Positions 8,796 to 17,698 of a stretch of 64,000 bases of DNA are shown in pieces. Every line of letters starts with the position of its first letter. Positions within the stretch are counted from its first letter, which is position 1. A program made the translations under genes and the position numbers. The notes beneath the pieces were generated by a model. That model ran no database searches. It saw nothing but the letters and a program-made list of their open reading frames with translations, and was not told where the DNA came from. This DNA comes from Paracoccaceae bacterium (GTDB taxonomy: Bacteria > Pseudomonadota > Alphaproteobacteria > Rhodobacterales > Rhodobacteraceae), in NCBI GenBank assembly GCA_021648025.1, contig JAKITO010000010.1, forward strand, positions 1 through 64,000. Reading direction: 5' to 3'.

Positions 8796-9805
8796 GCGGC
8801 AATCGCAAAAACCTGCTCTGGCTGCAATCGGGTGGCTGTGGCGGCTGCACGCTCTCGCTAATCTGCGCCGAAAGCCCCGGTTTTTTAACCGCGTTTGAGG
8901 CCGCCGGAATCAACATCCTGTGGCACCCCGCGCTTAGCCTTGAAACAGGCCGCGAGGCCAGCGCCATTATTGACGACATCTTATCGGGCCGCATCCTGCT
9001 TGATATCCTGTGCCTTGAAGGCTCGGTGATGATGGGGCCAAATGGTTCGGGGCGGTTTCATATGATGGCAGGCAGCGGCGAGCCGATGAAAGACATCATC
9101 GCACGGCTGGCCACAAAGGCCCGCCATGTGGTGGGCGTGGGCAGTTGCGCGGCTTTTGGCGGCATTACCACCACCGGTGATAATGCGGTCAAGGCCTGCG
9201 GGCTGGGGTTTGATGGCGAGCTGAAGGGTGGGCTGCTGGGCGCGGGGTTTGCCGATGAAAGCGGGTTGCCGGTGGTTAATATCCCCGGCTGCCCTGTGCA
9301 TCCGGACTGGGTAACCCAAACCCTTTCGCAGCTCAGCGCCGGTGAAATGCGACCCGATGATCTGGATGAATTTGGCCGCCCGCATGCGATTTCGGGCACG
9401 CTGGTGCATCATGGCTGCTCGCGCAACGAGTTTTACGAATACAAGGCCAGCGCCACCAGGCTGTGCGAAATCGGCTGCATGATGGAAAACCTCGGCTGCA
9501 AAGGCACGCAGGCGGCGGGAGATTGCAACAAACGGGCGTGGAACGGCTCGGGCTCGTGCATCTCGGGCGGATACCCGTGCATTGCCTGCACCGAGCCGGG
9601 CTTTGAGGAGCCGGGCCACCCCTTTGTGCAAACCCCCAAAATTGCCGGCATTCCTGTGGGCCTGCCCACCGACATGCCCAAAGCGTGGTTTGTGGCGCTG
9701 TCCTCGCTCTCCAAAGCCGCCACGCCCAAACGCTTGCGACAAAATGCAGTTTCCGACAGGGTGGTGGTGTTTCCCAAGCGCAAAAAGAAAGGCAGCCACA
9801 GATGA
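8792..9805 (+). CDS. hupU: Regulatory (H2-sensing) hydrogenase small subunit HupU/HoxB
   Basis: The iron-sulfur small subunit of the cytosolic H2 sensor, 337 aa. No Tat signal peptide is present: it starts [19 protein letters not shown], unlike the exported HupS. Cluster-binding motifs are all visible: CGGC near residue 16, GSCAAFGG, PGCPVHP, HGCSRNEFYEYK, CEIGCMMENLGCKG, and the CISGGYPCIAC distal motif. It ends with a basic KRKKKGSHR tail. Its 4-base overlaps with hupT and hupV mean the sensor and kinase are made together. Confidence 0.95.
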   Translation: MSGNRKNLLWLQSGGCGGCTLSLICAESPGFLTAFEAAGINILWHPALSLETGREASAIIDDILSGRILLDILCLEGSVMMGPNGSGRFHMMAGSGEPMKDIIARLATKARHVVGVGSCAAFGGITTTGDNAVKACGLGFDGELKGGLLGAGFADESGLPVVNIPGCPVHPDWVTQTLSQLSAGEMRPDDLDEFGRPHAISGTLVHHGCSRNEFYEYKASATRLCEIGCMMENLGCKGTQAAGDCNKRAWNGSGSCISGGYPCIACTEPGFEEPGHPFVQTPKIAGIPVGLPTDMPKAWFVALSSLSKAATPKRLRQNAVSDRVVVFPKRKKKGSHR

Positions 9806-11241
9806 GCCGTTTGGTGGTTGGCCCGTTCAATCGGGTCGAGGGTGACCTCGAGGTCCGCCTTGAGGTGGATGGCGATCATGTGCAATCCGCACGCGTCGTG
9901 TCTCCGCTCTATCGCGGCTTCGAAGGCATGTTGAGGGGCAAAGACCCGCGTGACGCTCTGGTAATCTCGCCGCGCATTTGCGGGATTTGCTCGGTCAGCC
10001 AGTCTATTTCTGCCGCCGAGGCGCTGGCGGCGGCGCAGGGCATAAAGCCCCTGCCAAACGGGCAGTTGGTGACCAACCTTGTGCATGCGACCGAAAATGT
10101 ATCGGACCACCTGACCCATTTCTACATGTTTTTCATGCCCGATTTTACCCGCGATATTTACGCAGGCAAACCATGGCACAGCGCGGTGGCCAGCCGTTTT
10201 GCCGCCATGAAAGGCACCGCCACGCAAGATATGCTGCCGCCTCGCGCTGAATTTATGCATATTGTCGGCCTGTTGGCGGGCAAATGGCCCCACACCATGA
10301 GCCTGCAACCGGGCGGTGTTACCCGCGTGGTCGCCCCGCACGAGGTGCAGCATTTGCGCGCCTTGCTCAGCAGCTTTCGCCGCTATCTGGAGCGTTTCGT
10401 ATTTGGCGGCCCGCTAGAGGCCTTTGCCGAAATTGACAGCCTTGCCGCGCTGGCCAACTGGGCCAGTCGCAAGGCGGGGGATCTTTCCACCTTTTTGCAA
10501 ATCAGCCGTGATCTTGGCCTTGAAACGCTGGGCCATGCGGGAGATAGATTCCTGAGTTTTGGCGGCTATGCCCATGAAAACGGGCATCTTTTCACCCGTG
10601 GCCTCAGCCTTGGAGATGTGCCGCAAAAGCTCAATACCGGCCTGATTTCCGAAGATATTTCCAATGCGTGGATGCAAGGGGCCGGCCCCGCGCGCCACCC
10701 TTTTGATGGCGAAACCCTGCCTGACGGCGATATGGAAAGCGGCTATACATGGTGCAAAGCCCCCCGGCTGGAGGGGCTGCCCGCCGAAGTGGGCGCGCTG
10801 GCCCGCCAAGTGGTGGCGCGCCATCCGCTGGCGTTGGAAATGGTGGCCAATGGCGGTAATGTCGAAGCGCGGATCGTGGCGCGCTTTCTGGAAATCGCGC
10901 TTCTGGTGCCGCAAATGGAGCGCTGGCTGAGTAAAATCCGCCCCGATGATGCGTTTATCACCCATGCCGATATGCCCGACCATGCCGAGGGTGCGGGGCT
11001 GGTCGAAGCGGCGCGCGGGGCTCTTGGCCATTGGCTAAAGGTTGAAAACGGAAAAATCGCCAATTACCAGATCATCGCCCCAACCACATGGAACTTTTCC
11101 CCCCGCGATGCCTCTGGCCAGCCCGGCCCGCTGGAGCAGGCATTGGTAGCGGCACCCGTGCAAAAAGGTGAAACCGACCCCGTGTCGGTGCAGCATATCG
11201 TGCGGTCATTCGACCCCTGCATGGTCTGCACGGTGCATTGA
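9802..11241 (+). CDS. hupV: Regulatory hydrogenase large subunit HupV/HoxC
   Basis: The nickel-containing subunit of the H2 sensor, 479 aa. The first Ni-binding motif is RICGICSVSQS, where the trailing Gln replaces the His of catalytic uptake hydrogenases, as in HoxC. The second motif, DPCMVCTVH, forms the exact C-terminus, so the cleavable extension present in catalytic large subunits is missing. That is diagnostic for group 2b regulatory hydrogenases, which need no maturation endopeptidase. The ATG at 9802 overlaps the hupU stop; an in-frame extension to 9685 lies within hupU and is rejected. The gene overlaps hypF by 4 bases. Confidence 0.96.
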   Translation: MSRLVVGPFNRVEGDLEVRLEVDGDHVQSARVVSPLYRGFEGMLRGKDPRDALVISPRICGICSVSQSISAAEALAAAQGIKPLPNGQLVTNLVHATENVSDHLTHFYMFFMPDFTRDIYAGKPWHSAVASRFAAMKGTATQDMLPPRAEFMHIVGLLAGKWPHTMSLQPGGVTRVVAPHEVQHLRALLSSFRRYLERFVFGGPLEAFAEIDSLAALANWASRKAGDLSTFLQISRDLGLETLGHAGDRFLSFGGYAHENGHLFTRGLSLGDVPQKLNTGLISEDISNAWMQGAGPARHPFDGETLPDGDMESGYTWCKAPRLEGLPAEVGALARQVVARHPLALEMVANGGNVEARIVARFLEIALLVPQMERWLSKIRPDDAFITHADMPDHAEGAGLVEAARGALGHWLKVENGKIANYQIIAPTTWNFSPRDASGQPGPLEQALVAAPVQKGETDPVSVQHIVRSFDPCMVCTVH

Positions 11242-13514
11242 GCGGGGCGCAGGAAATACGGGTGCGCGGGCTGGTGCAGGGGGTCGGGTTCCGGCCCCGT
11301 GTGTGGCATCTGGCGCAGCAGGCAGGGCTGGTGGGCGAGGTGCTGAACGACGGTGGCGGGGTGTTGATAAGGCTGCGCGCGGGCGGGGAGGCGCTGATGC
11401 AGGCCCTGCACGAAAACAGCCCGCCTCTGGCGCGGATAGATGCGCTGGAATTGCGCGTTTACACTGGCCCGCTGCCCGAGAGCGGCTTTCATATTGTTGC
11501 CAGCGCCGGCGGTGCGGCGCGCACGGGCATCAGCCCCGATGCGGCCACTTGCCCCGATTGTCTGGCCGAGGTGAACGACCCGCATAACCGCCGCCACCGC
11601 TATGCTTTTACCAACTGCACAAATTGCGGCCCGCGCCTGAGCATCACTCGCGCCATTCCCTATGACCGCGCCCACACTACCATGGCCGCCTTTCCCATGT
11701 GCCCTGCCTGCCAGGCCGAATATGCGGACCCGGCGAACCGACGCTATCACGCCCAGCCCAATGCCTGCCCCGATTGCGGTCCGCAGCTGGCGCTGGTTGA
11801 TGCCACAGGCCAGCCGCTATCCGGTGACCCTCTGGCGCAGGCCGCAGCACTTATCAAAGCCGGGAAAATAGTCGCCATCAAAGGGCTTGGCGGCTTTCAA
11901 CTGGCAGCAGATGCCAGCAACGAGGCCGCCGTTTCCCACCTGCGTGCCCGCAAACGCCGCCCCGGAAAGCCACTGGCGCTGATGCTGCGCGATATGGATA
12001 TGGCGGCAAAAACCGTGGCGCTTGATGCGCCTGCCCGCGCCTTGCTGCAAAACTGGCAGGCCCCGATCGTGCTGCTCGCGCGCATCGGCAAGGTGGCCCC
12101 GAGCGTGGCCCCCGGCCAGCCCCGCCTCGGGGTGATGCTGCCCAACACGCCTTTGCACCATATCCTGATGCAGGCGCTTGACCATCCGCTGGTGTTGACC
12201 TCGGGCAATGTCAGCGGCGATCCGCAAATTATCGACAATTCCGAAGCGCTGCAAAAGCTGGGGTGCATTGCCGACTATTTTTTGCTGCATAACCGCGATA
12301 TTGCCAACCGGATGGATGACAGCGTGGTGCAAATGGCGGGCAACACGCCCCAGACCCTGCGCCGCGCCCGTGGCTATGCCCCCGCACCTTTGCAACTGCA
12401 CAAAGGCTTTGCGGATCTGCCGCCGGCGCTGGCCATGGGAGCAGACCTGAAAAACACCTTTTGCCTGCTCAAGAACGGTCAGGCGATTGTTTCCCAGCAT
12501 ATGGGCGATATGAAAAGCCCGCAGACCCAGCGCGACGTGCGCCATAATCTGGCGCTGTATCAAAAAATGTATGATTTTATACCCGTGCGGGTGGCGGTCG
12601 ATATGCACCCCGGGTATTTTTCAACCCGCCTTGGCCAGAAGATGGGAGAGGTTGTGCCGGTGCAGCACCATCACGCCCATATTGCCGCAGTAATGGCCGA
12701 ACATGGCTTGCCACCGAATGCCGGACCGGTGCTTGGGGTGGTGCTTGACGGGCTGGGATACGGGGCAGATGGCACGATCTGGGGTGGCGAATTTCTTCTG
12801 GCCGATTTCAGGCAATTCAAGCGCCTTGCGCATTTCCCGCCCATAGCCCTTCCGGGCGGTGACAAGGCCAACACCCAGCCATGGCGCAACCTTTTTGCCC
12901 ATCTGCGGGCTGCTTTCGGGCCAGACGCAGATTTGCGCGAGCAGTTTGGCCCCCTGCCCGTATTGGACAGGCTCGAGGCCAAACCCTTGCAAATGCTGGG
13001 CCAGATGATCGACCAGAACCTCAACAGCCCCGTGGCCTCCTCTGCCGGACGCCTGTTTGATGCCGTTGCCGCAGCGCTGGGGCTTTGTTTCGAGCGTCAG
13101 ACCTATGAGGGGGAAGCCGCGATGCAGCTTCAGGCCATGGCTGAAACCTGCACGTCGGAAACGGGAACCTACCTGATTTATACCGGCAAAGGGCTGACAT
13201 GGGAAAAATTGTGGAGTGGCATTTTTTACGATATTTCCAACGGGGTCGCAACCGGCCGTATAGCGCGCCGTTTTCACAATGCGCTGGTGCAGGGCATTGT
13301 TCGAAATACTCTGGCGATTGCGGAGGACAAAAACCTTCAAACCGTCGTTCTGAGCGGGGGCGTTATGCAGAACCGTTTGCTTTTTTCAGAAACCCGAAGG
13401 CTCCTGCAAGCGAGCGGAGTAGCAGTCCTTAGTCCGGTGCATTACCCCGCGAACGATGGAGGGATTTCCTTGGGGCAAGCCACGATTGCTTCCGCCAGCA
13501 TGCAAGCTTCATAA
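11238..13514 (+). CDS. hypF: Carbamoyltransferase HypF, TTG start overlapping hupV
   Basis: HypF, 758 aa, transfers a carbamoyl group from carbamoyl phosphate to the C-terminal Cys of HypE, the first step in CN ligand synthesis. Domains in order: acylphosphatase (QGVGFRPRVWHLA, residues 15-27), two zinc-finger-like blocks (TCPDC with NCTNCGPR; MCPAC with ACPDCGPQ, about 106-185), a YrdC-like domain (about 200-385), and a Kae1-like C-terminal domain with HHHAHIAAVMAEH and VVLSGGVMQNR. The start codon is TTG at 11238, sharing TTGA with the hupV stop. The first in-frame ATG lies near residue 54 and would destroy the acylphosphatase domain. It is the last gene of the operon. Confidence 0.94.
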   Translation: MSGAQEIRVRGLVQGVGFRPRVWHLAQQAGLVGEVLNDGGGVLIRLRAGGEALMQALHENSPPLARIDALELRVYTGPLPESGFHIVASAGGAARTGISPDAATCPDCLAEVNDPHNRRHRYAFTNCTNCGPRLSITRAIPYDRAHTTMAAFPMCPACQAEYADPANRRYHAQPNACPDCGPQLALVDATGQPLSGDPLAQAAALIKAGKIVAIKGLGGFQLAADASNEAAVSHLRARKRRPGKPLALMLRDMDMAAKTVALDAPARALLQNWQAPIVLLARIGKVAPSVAPGQPRLGVMLPNTPLHHILMQALDHPLVLTSGNVSGDPQIIDNSEALQKLGCIADYFLLHNRDIANRMDDSVVQMAGNTPQTLRRARGYAPAPLQLHKGFADLPPALAMGADLKNTFCLLKNGQAIVSQHMGDMKSPQTQRDVRHNLALYQKMYDFIPVRVAVDMHPGYFSTRLGQKMGEVVPVQHHHAHIAAVMAEHGLPPNAGPVLGVVLDGLGYGADGTIWGGEFLLADFRQFKRLAHFPPIALPGGDKANTQPWRNLFAHLRAAFGPDADLREQFGPLPVLDRLEAKPLQMLGQMIDQNLNSPVASSAGRLFDAVAAALGLCFERQTYEGEAAMQLQAMAETCTSETGTYLIYTGKGLTWEKLWSGIFYDISNGVATGRIARRFHNALVQGIVRNTLAIAEDKNLQTVVLSGGVMQNRLLFSETRRLLQASGVAVLSPVHYPANDGGISLGQATIASASMQAS

Positions 13515-13984
13515 AGTTTTATGTCGCTTGCATATTGATAAGCGCGGGGCCGCAGTAGGCTACACAAGTGCTGGATCAGCCGAATGGCCTGCGCAGAGGT
13601 TTCCAGAAGTTTTAGCTGTTGCCAGAGAAGGTTCGCTGGCAGGTTCACCTTCTCCGCCAGTTTTAGTGTCTCACGCCCAAAGGGCTCCGACGGGGCGGGC
13701 TGACCGCCCGAAGCGCAGTCGCGCTTTTGGGTGTCCGAATTCAAAGTAGCACCCTTTGATCCCGCCACATTGCATTGATATTGCGGGGCTATTTGGCAAT
13801 TGCATTCCCACCCACCGCCACCCATGAAGCAAGGCTTTTCGACTATAGTTTTTGGTGGCGATAGCGCGGAACAAGGTCGCTTTCGGTTTGGGCTATGCCG
13901 ATAATTGGCCGGTTGGACTGCTTTTCTTTACAGGTCAGGCCAAATTCATCTAATGCTCCAGATGCAGCGCCGGTGATCCCGGGG
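13515..13984. other. Gene-free junction between hypF and the MlrC-type gene
   Basis: These 470 bases separate two convergent genes and contain no coding frame I can support. Short open frames exist on both strands, but the longest run into antisense hypF and match no family I recognise. Around 13671-13735 an imperfect inverted arrangement (ACGCCCAAAGG against CTTTTGGGTGT) encloses a GC-rich core. The stretch marks the boundary between the hydrogenase operon and a transporter island, so a mobile-element scar is possible but not shown. Confidence 0.4.
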
Positions 13985-15454
13985 TCAAGGGTCACAGTTC
14001 AGCGGATCATCTTCAAACGGCCACATCGGTCGGGGCAAGCGTTTGAAATCCAGCGTGTCAAAATCCGGCTGGCACAACCCGGGGGTCGCCACATACAACT
14101 GCTCGCTGACAAGGGGGGCGAAAATATCGGTGTGCTTATACAGGTTTTTCACCCCGATCACGGCTTTGTCCCCAAGAGTGACCCCGTGGTTCAGAAAAAA
14201 GCTGGGCGAATAGACGTTTGTGCGAATGCTGGACAATACAATTTCCACACCGGCACTTTTGATGACCGCAATATCGCCAATGCTCATATTTTCCTTCTTG
14301 TCACTTTCCTGAAACGCGTCACGTTTCAGGAACACAACTTCGGCATCCAAATCCAGAGGCAGCCCGGAATGTGGTTCGAATTTCCCACCGATCCGCAGGC
14401 GGGACCGGGTGCCAATCCCCAACTGAAAACAAATATCAACGGCGGCCGGATCCCATATCGGGCCGAATACGGCATTTGAAATATTCGCATCCAGAAGGGC
14501 GCGCACCAGGTGGTTGGTGTCGCCGGGTGCACCTGCGCCTGACTGATCAGAAACATCCGCCAGCAACAACGGCTTGTCCCGCGGCGCACCGGCGATTTCC
14601 ATCGCCTTGCCCATCGAGGTGAATTTCAGAGATGCATCTTTTCGGATCCGGTAAAAATACCTGCCAAATTCCTCGGCTGCGGCGTCGGCAATTGACGGGT
14701 CTCCATCTGCAACCGCCAGCATTTTGGCCCCCGCCAAAGGGACATCCGCCCAGGGAAACCCGTGGTTCAGCGACAGCGAAAGGATGCCATTCCGGCCCTC
14801 TGCCGCCATCATGTCCGCGACAAATTTCTTCATCGGCCCTTCCGGGGTTGTCGGGAAAAGCCCCATGGAACGGCAATCGAAAAGCGCCATTTTTGGCTGG
14901 ATTTCCCCTGACAGCGTTCGCTCCATCAGCTCAAAAAGCTCCTGCGCCCGATCATTATAGTCGATATGCGGATAAGCCTTGTAGATCACGATCAGGTCGC
15001 TGGCATCCAGCAGGACATGGTCCATATGGGCGTGCAGATCCAACTCGATACCGATTTTGGTTGTCGGGCCAACGATCTGGCGCATGCGCGTGACCAGATC
15101 GCCCTCGCAATCATCATACCCATCCGCAACCATGGCACCGTGCAAAAACAGCATGACGGCGTCCACCGGACCACCTTCGCGCAGGTCGTTCAGGATCCGG
15201 TCGCGTATTTCTTCGTAGGCGGCGCGTGAAACGGTTCCGGCAGGTTCGGTAAACGTATGAATACTTTGGCATATGGTCCATCCCCGTGCGGTGGCCTGTG
15301 CATGCCAAAGCTTGGCCGGGCCGCTCCATGGACCCGCCGCCGCATTTTCAATGCCGTTATCGCTCCAACGGCCGCGGCGAAAGTTGGCCAGGCTGGTTGG
15401 GTAAGTGGCAAATGTGTTGGACTCAGTGCCAAACGTCGAAAGGAATATTTTCAT
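13985..15454 (-). CDS. M81-family (MlrC/microcystinase C-type) metallopeptidase
   Basis: A 489-aa member of the M81 family, named after MlrC of microcystin degradation but mostly of unknown substrate. The start MKIFLSTFGTESNTF and the metal-binding block GIELDLHAHMDH near residue 143 are typical, as are LFDCRSMGLFPTT and the C-terminal LADVSDQSGAGAPGDTNH region. No signal peptide is seen, so it is cytoplasmic. The ATG at 15454 has GAAAG upstream; a GTG three codons earlier (15463) is an alternative start. It lies in the same orientation as iclR and the RraA-like gene and beside a divergent peptide-type importer. It may hydrolyse the imported peptide or amide. Confidence 0.85.
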   Translation of the reverse strand: MKIFLSTFGTESNTFATYPTSLANFRRGRWSDNGIENAAAGPWSGPAKLWHAQATARGWTICQSIHTFTEPAGTVSRAAYEEIRDRILNDLREGGPVDAVMLFLHGAMVADGYDDCEGDLVTRMRQIVGPTTKIGIELDLHAHMDHVLLDASDLIVIYKAYPHIDYNDRAQELFELMERTLSGEIQPKMALFDCRSMGLFPTTPEGPMKKFVADMMAAEGRNGILSLSLNHGFPWADVPLAGAKMLAVADGDPSIADAAAEEFGRYFYRIRKDASLKFTSMGKAMEIAGAPRDKPLLLADVSDQSGAGAPGDTNHLVRALLDANISNAVFGPIWDPAAVDICFQLGIGTRSRLRIGGKFEPHSGLPLDLDAEVVFLKRDAFQESDKKENMSIGDIAVIKSAGVEIVLSSIRTNVYSPSFFLNHGVTLGDKAVIGVKNLYKHTDIFAPLVSEQLYVATPGLCQPDFDTLDFKRLPRPMWPFEDDPLNCDP

Positions 15455-15604
15455 GGGGTTCACTTTCGTTCTTTGTTGGGGGCGACCATAGAAATACGCG
15501 GAACGAATTTCGCGTCAAGGTGCGCCGGTTCCGTATCGTGAAACGTAGCAACCTGCGCGCTTTCTTGTCCTATTTCAGGGATGGCGAACCCGTCAAATCA
15601 CCGG

Positions 15605-16426
15605 TCACTGATCATCAGGATCCAGAATGTCGCTATTGAAATTATTTTCGATGATGGCACAGCACTTTGTCAGCTCGGCGATCATCTGGTTTTTCAAAGC
15701 ATCGGTAATCCGGCTTGAGGGGGCCGATATACTGACCGCCGCCAGGGATACGCCGTTGGCATCAAGAACCGGAGCGGCAATGCAGGTGGCGCCATCTTCG
15801 TTTTCGCCATGTTCGACCGCAAAGCCCGCTTGCCTTATGCCTTCAAGATTGGCCATGACTTCGCTTCGCTGCACCATCGTTTTGTCAGTGTGGCGCACCA
15901 GCTTTTCGGGGATCAACGCGTGCCATTGCGACCGTGGGCGAAACGCCAGCAGCGCCTTTCCCAATGCTGTGGAATGGATATCGTCGCGCGTGCCGGGCTG
16001 GGCCTGCATGCGCAGCGAATGGGCGCTTTCGACAATTTCCAGATACAACACTTCGCTTCCGGTCAGCACGCCCAGATTTACGGTTTCATTGAATTGCTTC
16101 ATCAAACTGTGCCGTTCCTTGCTGCTGACCTGACGCAGCTTGGAAAACGGGTCGGCCGACTGCATCAGCCACCAAAGCCCCAGTCCAGGGGAGTATGTTT
16201 CGTTGTTTGGATTATAGTCGACCATATCCATCGCGGTAAGCGTATAAAGGTAACGGTAGACGGTGGATTTCGGGATTTCGGAAAGCTCGGTAATTTCTTT
16301 CAGGGTCAGCGCCTGAGGAAATTCGCAGACGATCCTGAGAACCTGCATCGCCTTGAACAGCGGCTTGACCACGTAACGCCCATCCGGTGTGTTTTTGGTA
16401 TTGTTGTTCTGCACGGGCGAAACCAT
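15605..16426 (-). CDS. IclR-family transcriptional regulator
   Basis: A 273-aa regulator. It has an N-terminal winged helix-turn-helix (about residues 22-85, recognition helix around SEIPKSTVYRYLYTL) and a C-terminal effector-binding domain with the family hallmarks GTRDDIHSTALGKALLA, GFAVEHGENEDGATCIAAPV and LAAVSISAPSSRI. It lies between the MlrC-type gene and the RraA-like gene, all on the minus strand, and probably controls both them and the divergent importer. The palindrome at 17459-17507 is the best candidate operator. The effector is unknown. Confidence 0.92.
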   Translation of the reverse strand: MVSPVQNNNTKNTPDGRYVVKPLFKAMQVLRIVCEFPQALTLKEITELSEIPKSTVYRYLYTLTAMDMVDYNPNNETYSPGLGLWWLMQSADPFSKLRQVSSKERHSLMKQFNETVNLGVLTGSEVLYLEIVESAHSLRMQAQPGTRDDIHSTALGKALLAFRPRSQWHALIPEKLVRHTDKTMVQRSEVMANLEGIRQAGFAVEHGENEDGATCIAAPVLDANGVSLAAVSISAPSSRITDALKNQMIAELTKCCAIIENNFNSDILDPDDQ

Positions 16427-16637
16427 TTAGTTATTTATGAAACTTGAATTCCCTCAGGTGACACCAAAGCCATCTTTTTTACAACTGATATCTGGCGATA
16501 CATCGGGCCGGGTTGGGCGCAATAGCCCCCATGCACCCGAAGAAACCGTTTTGAATTCATTAGGTTGCCTGCCTTGGCATCGTAGATGCCGATAGGTGAT
16601 GGCCTGGTCATGTTCCTGGCCCTGGTTTGGCGCATGG

Positions 16638-17300
16638 TCACAAAATGCCATGGCTGGCAAAGACATCGGCAAGTGAAACACCAGCGACAAGTTGCTGGCG
16701 CACAACCGATTCCGCGCGAACCTTTTCCAGAGATCTGGCAACGACGGTTTCAATTTGTTCAGCCGGAACAAAGACGATGCCATCACTGTCTGCAATTACC
16801 AGATCACCGCTTGCAATCGCAACACCGCAGAGATGTGCAGGCGTATCCGCCCAGATCATTTTGCCACGGTATTTGGTATCAACCGGATTTCGGCCCGCGG
16901 AAAACACCGGAAATCCCATCTTTTGGATTGCGGTTACATCGCGCGTACAGCCATCGGTAATGCACCCCGAAGCGCCCAGATATTGTGCCCGCGTCGATAC
17001 CAGCTCTCCCCAGGGAGAGATGTTCAGATTGCCATCACAAACCAGAACCGGCACTTCATCCGGCTTCAGATCATCAATAAGGCGAATTTCGTTTTCGTAA
17101 ACGTTTACATCTTTGTCGTCGTGGTAAATCGGCATGTAGATACCGGTGCGCACATAGCCAACGATTGTCATGCCTTCGCTCAGCGGGTTAAGCCCGGGCA
17201 TGGCTGCCTGTTTGTGATAGCCAATCGAATCAAGTGCGTCCGCAATCGCCGCTGAGAACAATTCAGTCCGACATGCGGTCAAAACCTCCATTCTATTCAT
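16638..17300 (-). CDS. RraA/HMG-aldolase family protein
   Basis: A 220-aa protein of the RraA-like fold, which includes 4-hydroxy-4-methyl-2-oxoglutarate/4-carboxy-4-hydroxy-2-oxoadipate aldolases and related decarboxylases. The family core LGASGCITDGCTRDVTAI is present near residue 107, containing the Arg and Asp of the metal/pyruvate site (G-x-x-R-D). In a catabolic cluster with an importer and a peptidase it more probably acts as an aldolase or decarboxylase than as the RNase E inhibitor that gave the family its name. A purine-rich AAAGGGAAATTGGGAA precedes the ATG. The 211 bases between it and iclR hold no gene I can support. Confidence 0.85.
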   Translation of the reverse strand: MNRMEVLTACRTELFSAAIADALDSIGYHKQAAMPGLNPLSEGMTIVGYVRTGIYMPIYHDDKDVNVYENEIRLIDDLKPDEVPVLVCDGNLNISPWGELVSTRAQYLGASGCITDGCTRDVTAIQKMGFPVFSAGRNPVDTKYRGKMIWADTPAHLCGVAIASGDLVIADSDGIVFVPAEQIETVVARSLEKVRAESVVRQQLVAGVSLADVFASHGIL

Positions 17301-17414
17301 TTCCCAATTTCCCTTTTTGTCTTTGGCCGAACGCCCCGCCGAATTCCTGCGTTCACCTTTGAATGCGTGTTCACTTCAATATCCCCCGGGCAATCCGACC
17401 GTGCCATCACGGTT

Positions 17415-17550
17415 CATATTCGAATTCCTCGCTGTCAGTGTTCCTTGAAACGCGCTGCATGTAAATGCCCGTTAGTTTCATGTAATGAAATTTACGGGCC
17501 TTTACATGGGATTGATAGTAGGGAGTATGATAGTGTGGAATTCGAATTTG
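17415..17550. promoter_or_regulatory. Nested concentric palindromes in the divergent rraA-like/importer intergenic region
   Basis: The 398-base divergent region 17301-17698 contains three inverted-repeat layers sharing one centre near 17483. The inner layer is TTTCATGTAATGAAA at 17476-17490. The middle layer has arms ATGTAAATGCCCGT (17459-17472) and ACGGGCCTTTACAT (17494-17507). The outer layer has arms CATATTCGAATTCC (17415-17428) and GGAATTCGAATTTG (17537-17550). Over 17459-17507, 20 of 24 base pairs match across the axis. Location and symmetry suggest an operator, most simply for the IclR-type regulator, but a different regulator or a cruciform is possible. Confidence 0.7.
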
Positions 17551-17698
17551 GGCCGGTTCAGGCCCGACCGAATTCAATGCAAGCCTGAATTAGGCAGGTG
17601 AAAACGAGGGGGGGGGAAGAATAATTGCATAAATATCTTCTGCCCAGGAAAGACCTGCCTAAGAACGACGATAACACTGCACATAAGGGAGCTGAAAA

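Noticed and set aside
9685-9801. Upstream in-frame extension of hupV
   Set aside because: It lies entirely inside the conserved 3' end of hupU, and the ATG at 9802 gives the standard HupV/HoxC start.
11394-11400. ATG near codon 54 as the real hypF start
   Set aside because: It would remove the VGFRPRVWHLA acylphosphatase motif, which is intact in the frame starting with TTG.
13442-13825. 127-codon minus-strand frame after hypF as a transposase or integrase relic
   Set aside because: Its last third is antisense hypF, and the remainder shows no motif I can assign; kept only as a gene-free junction.
16435-16641. 68-aa minus-strand frame between the RraA-like gene and iclR
   Set aside because: No ribosome binding site, begins inside the RraA-like stop, and has no recognisable features.
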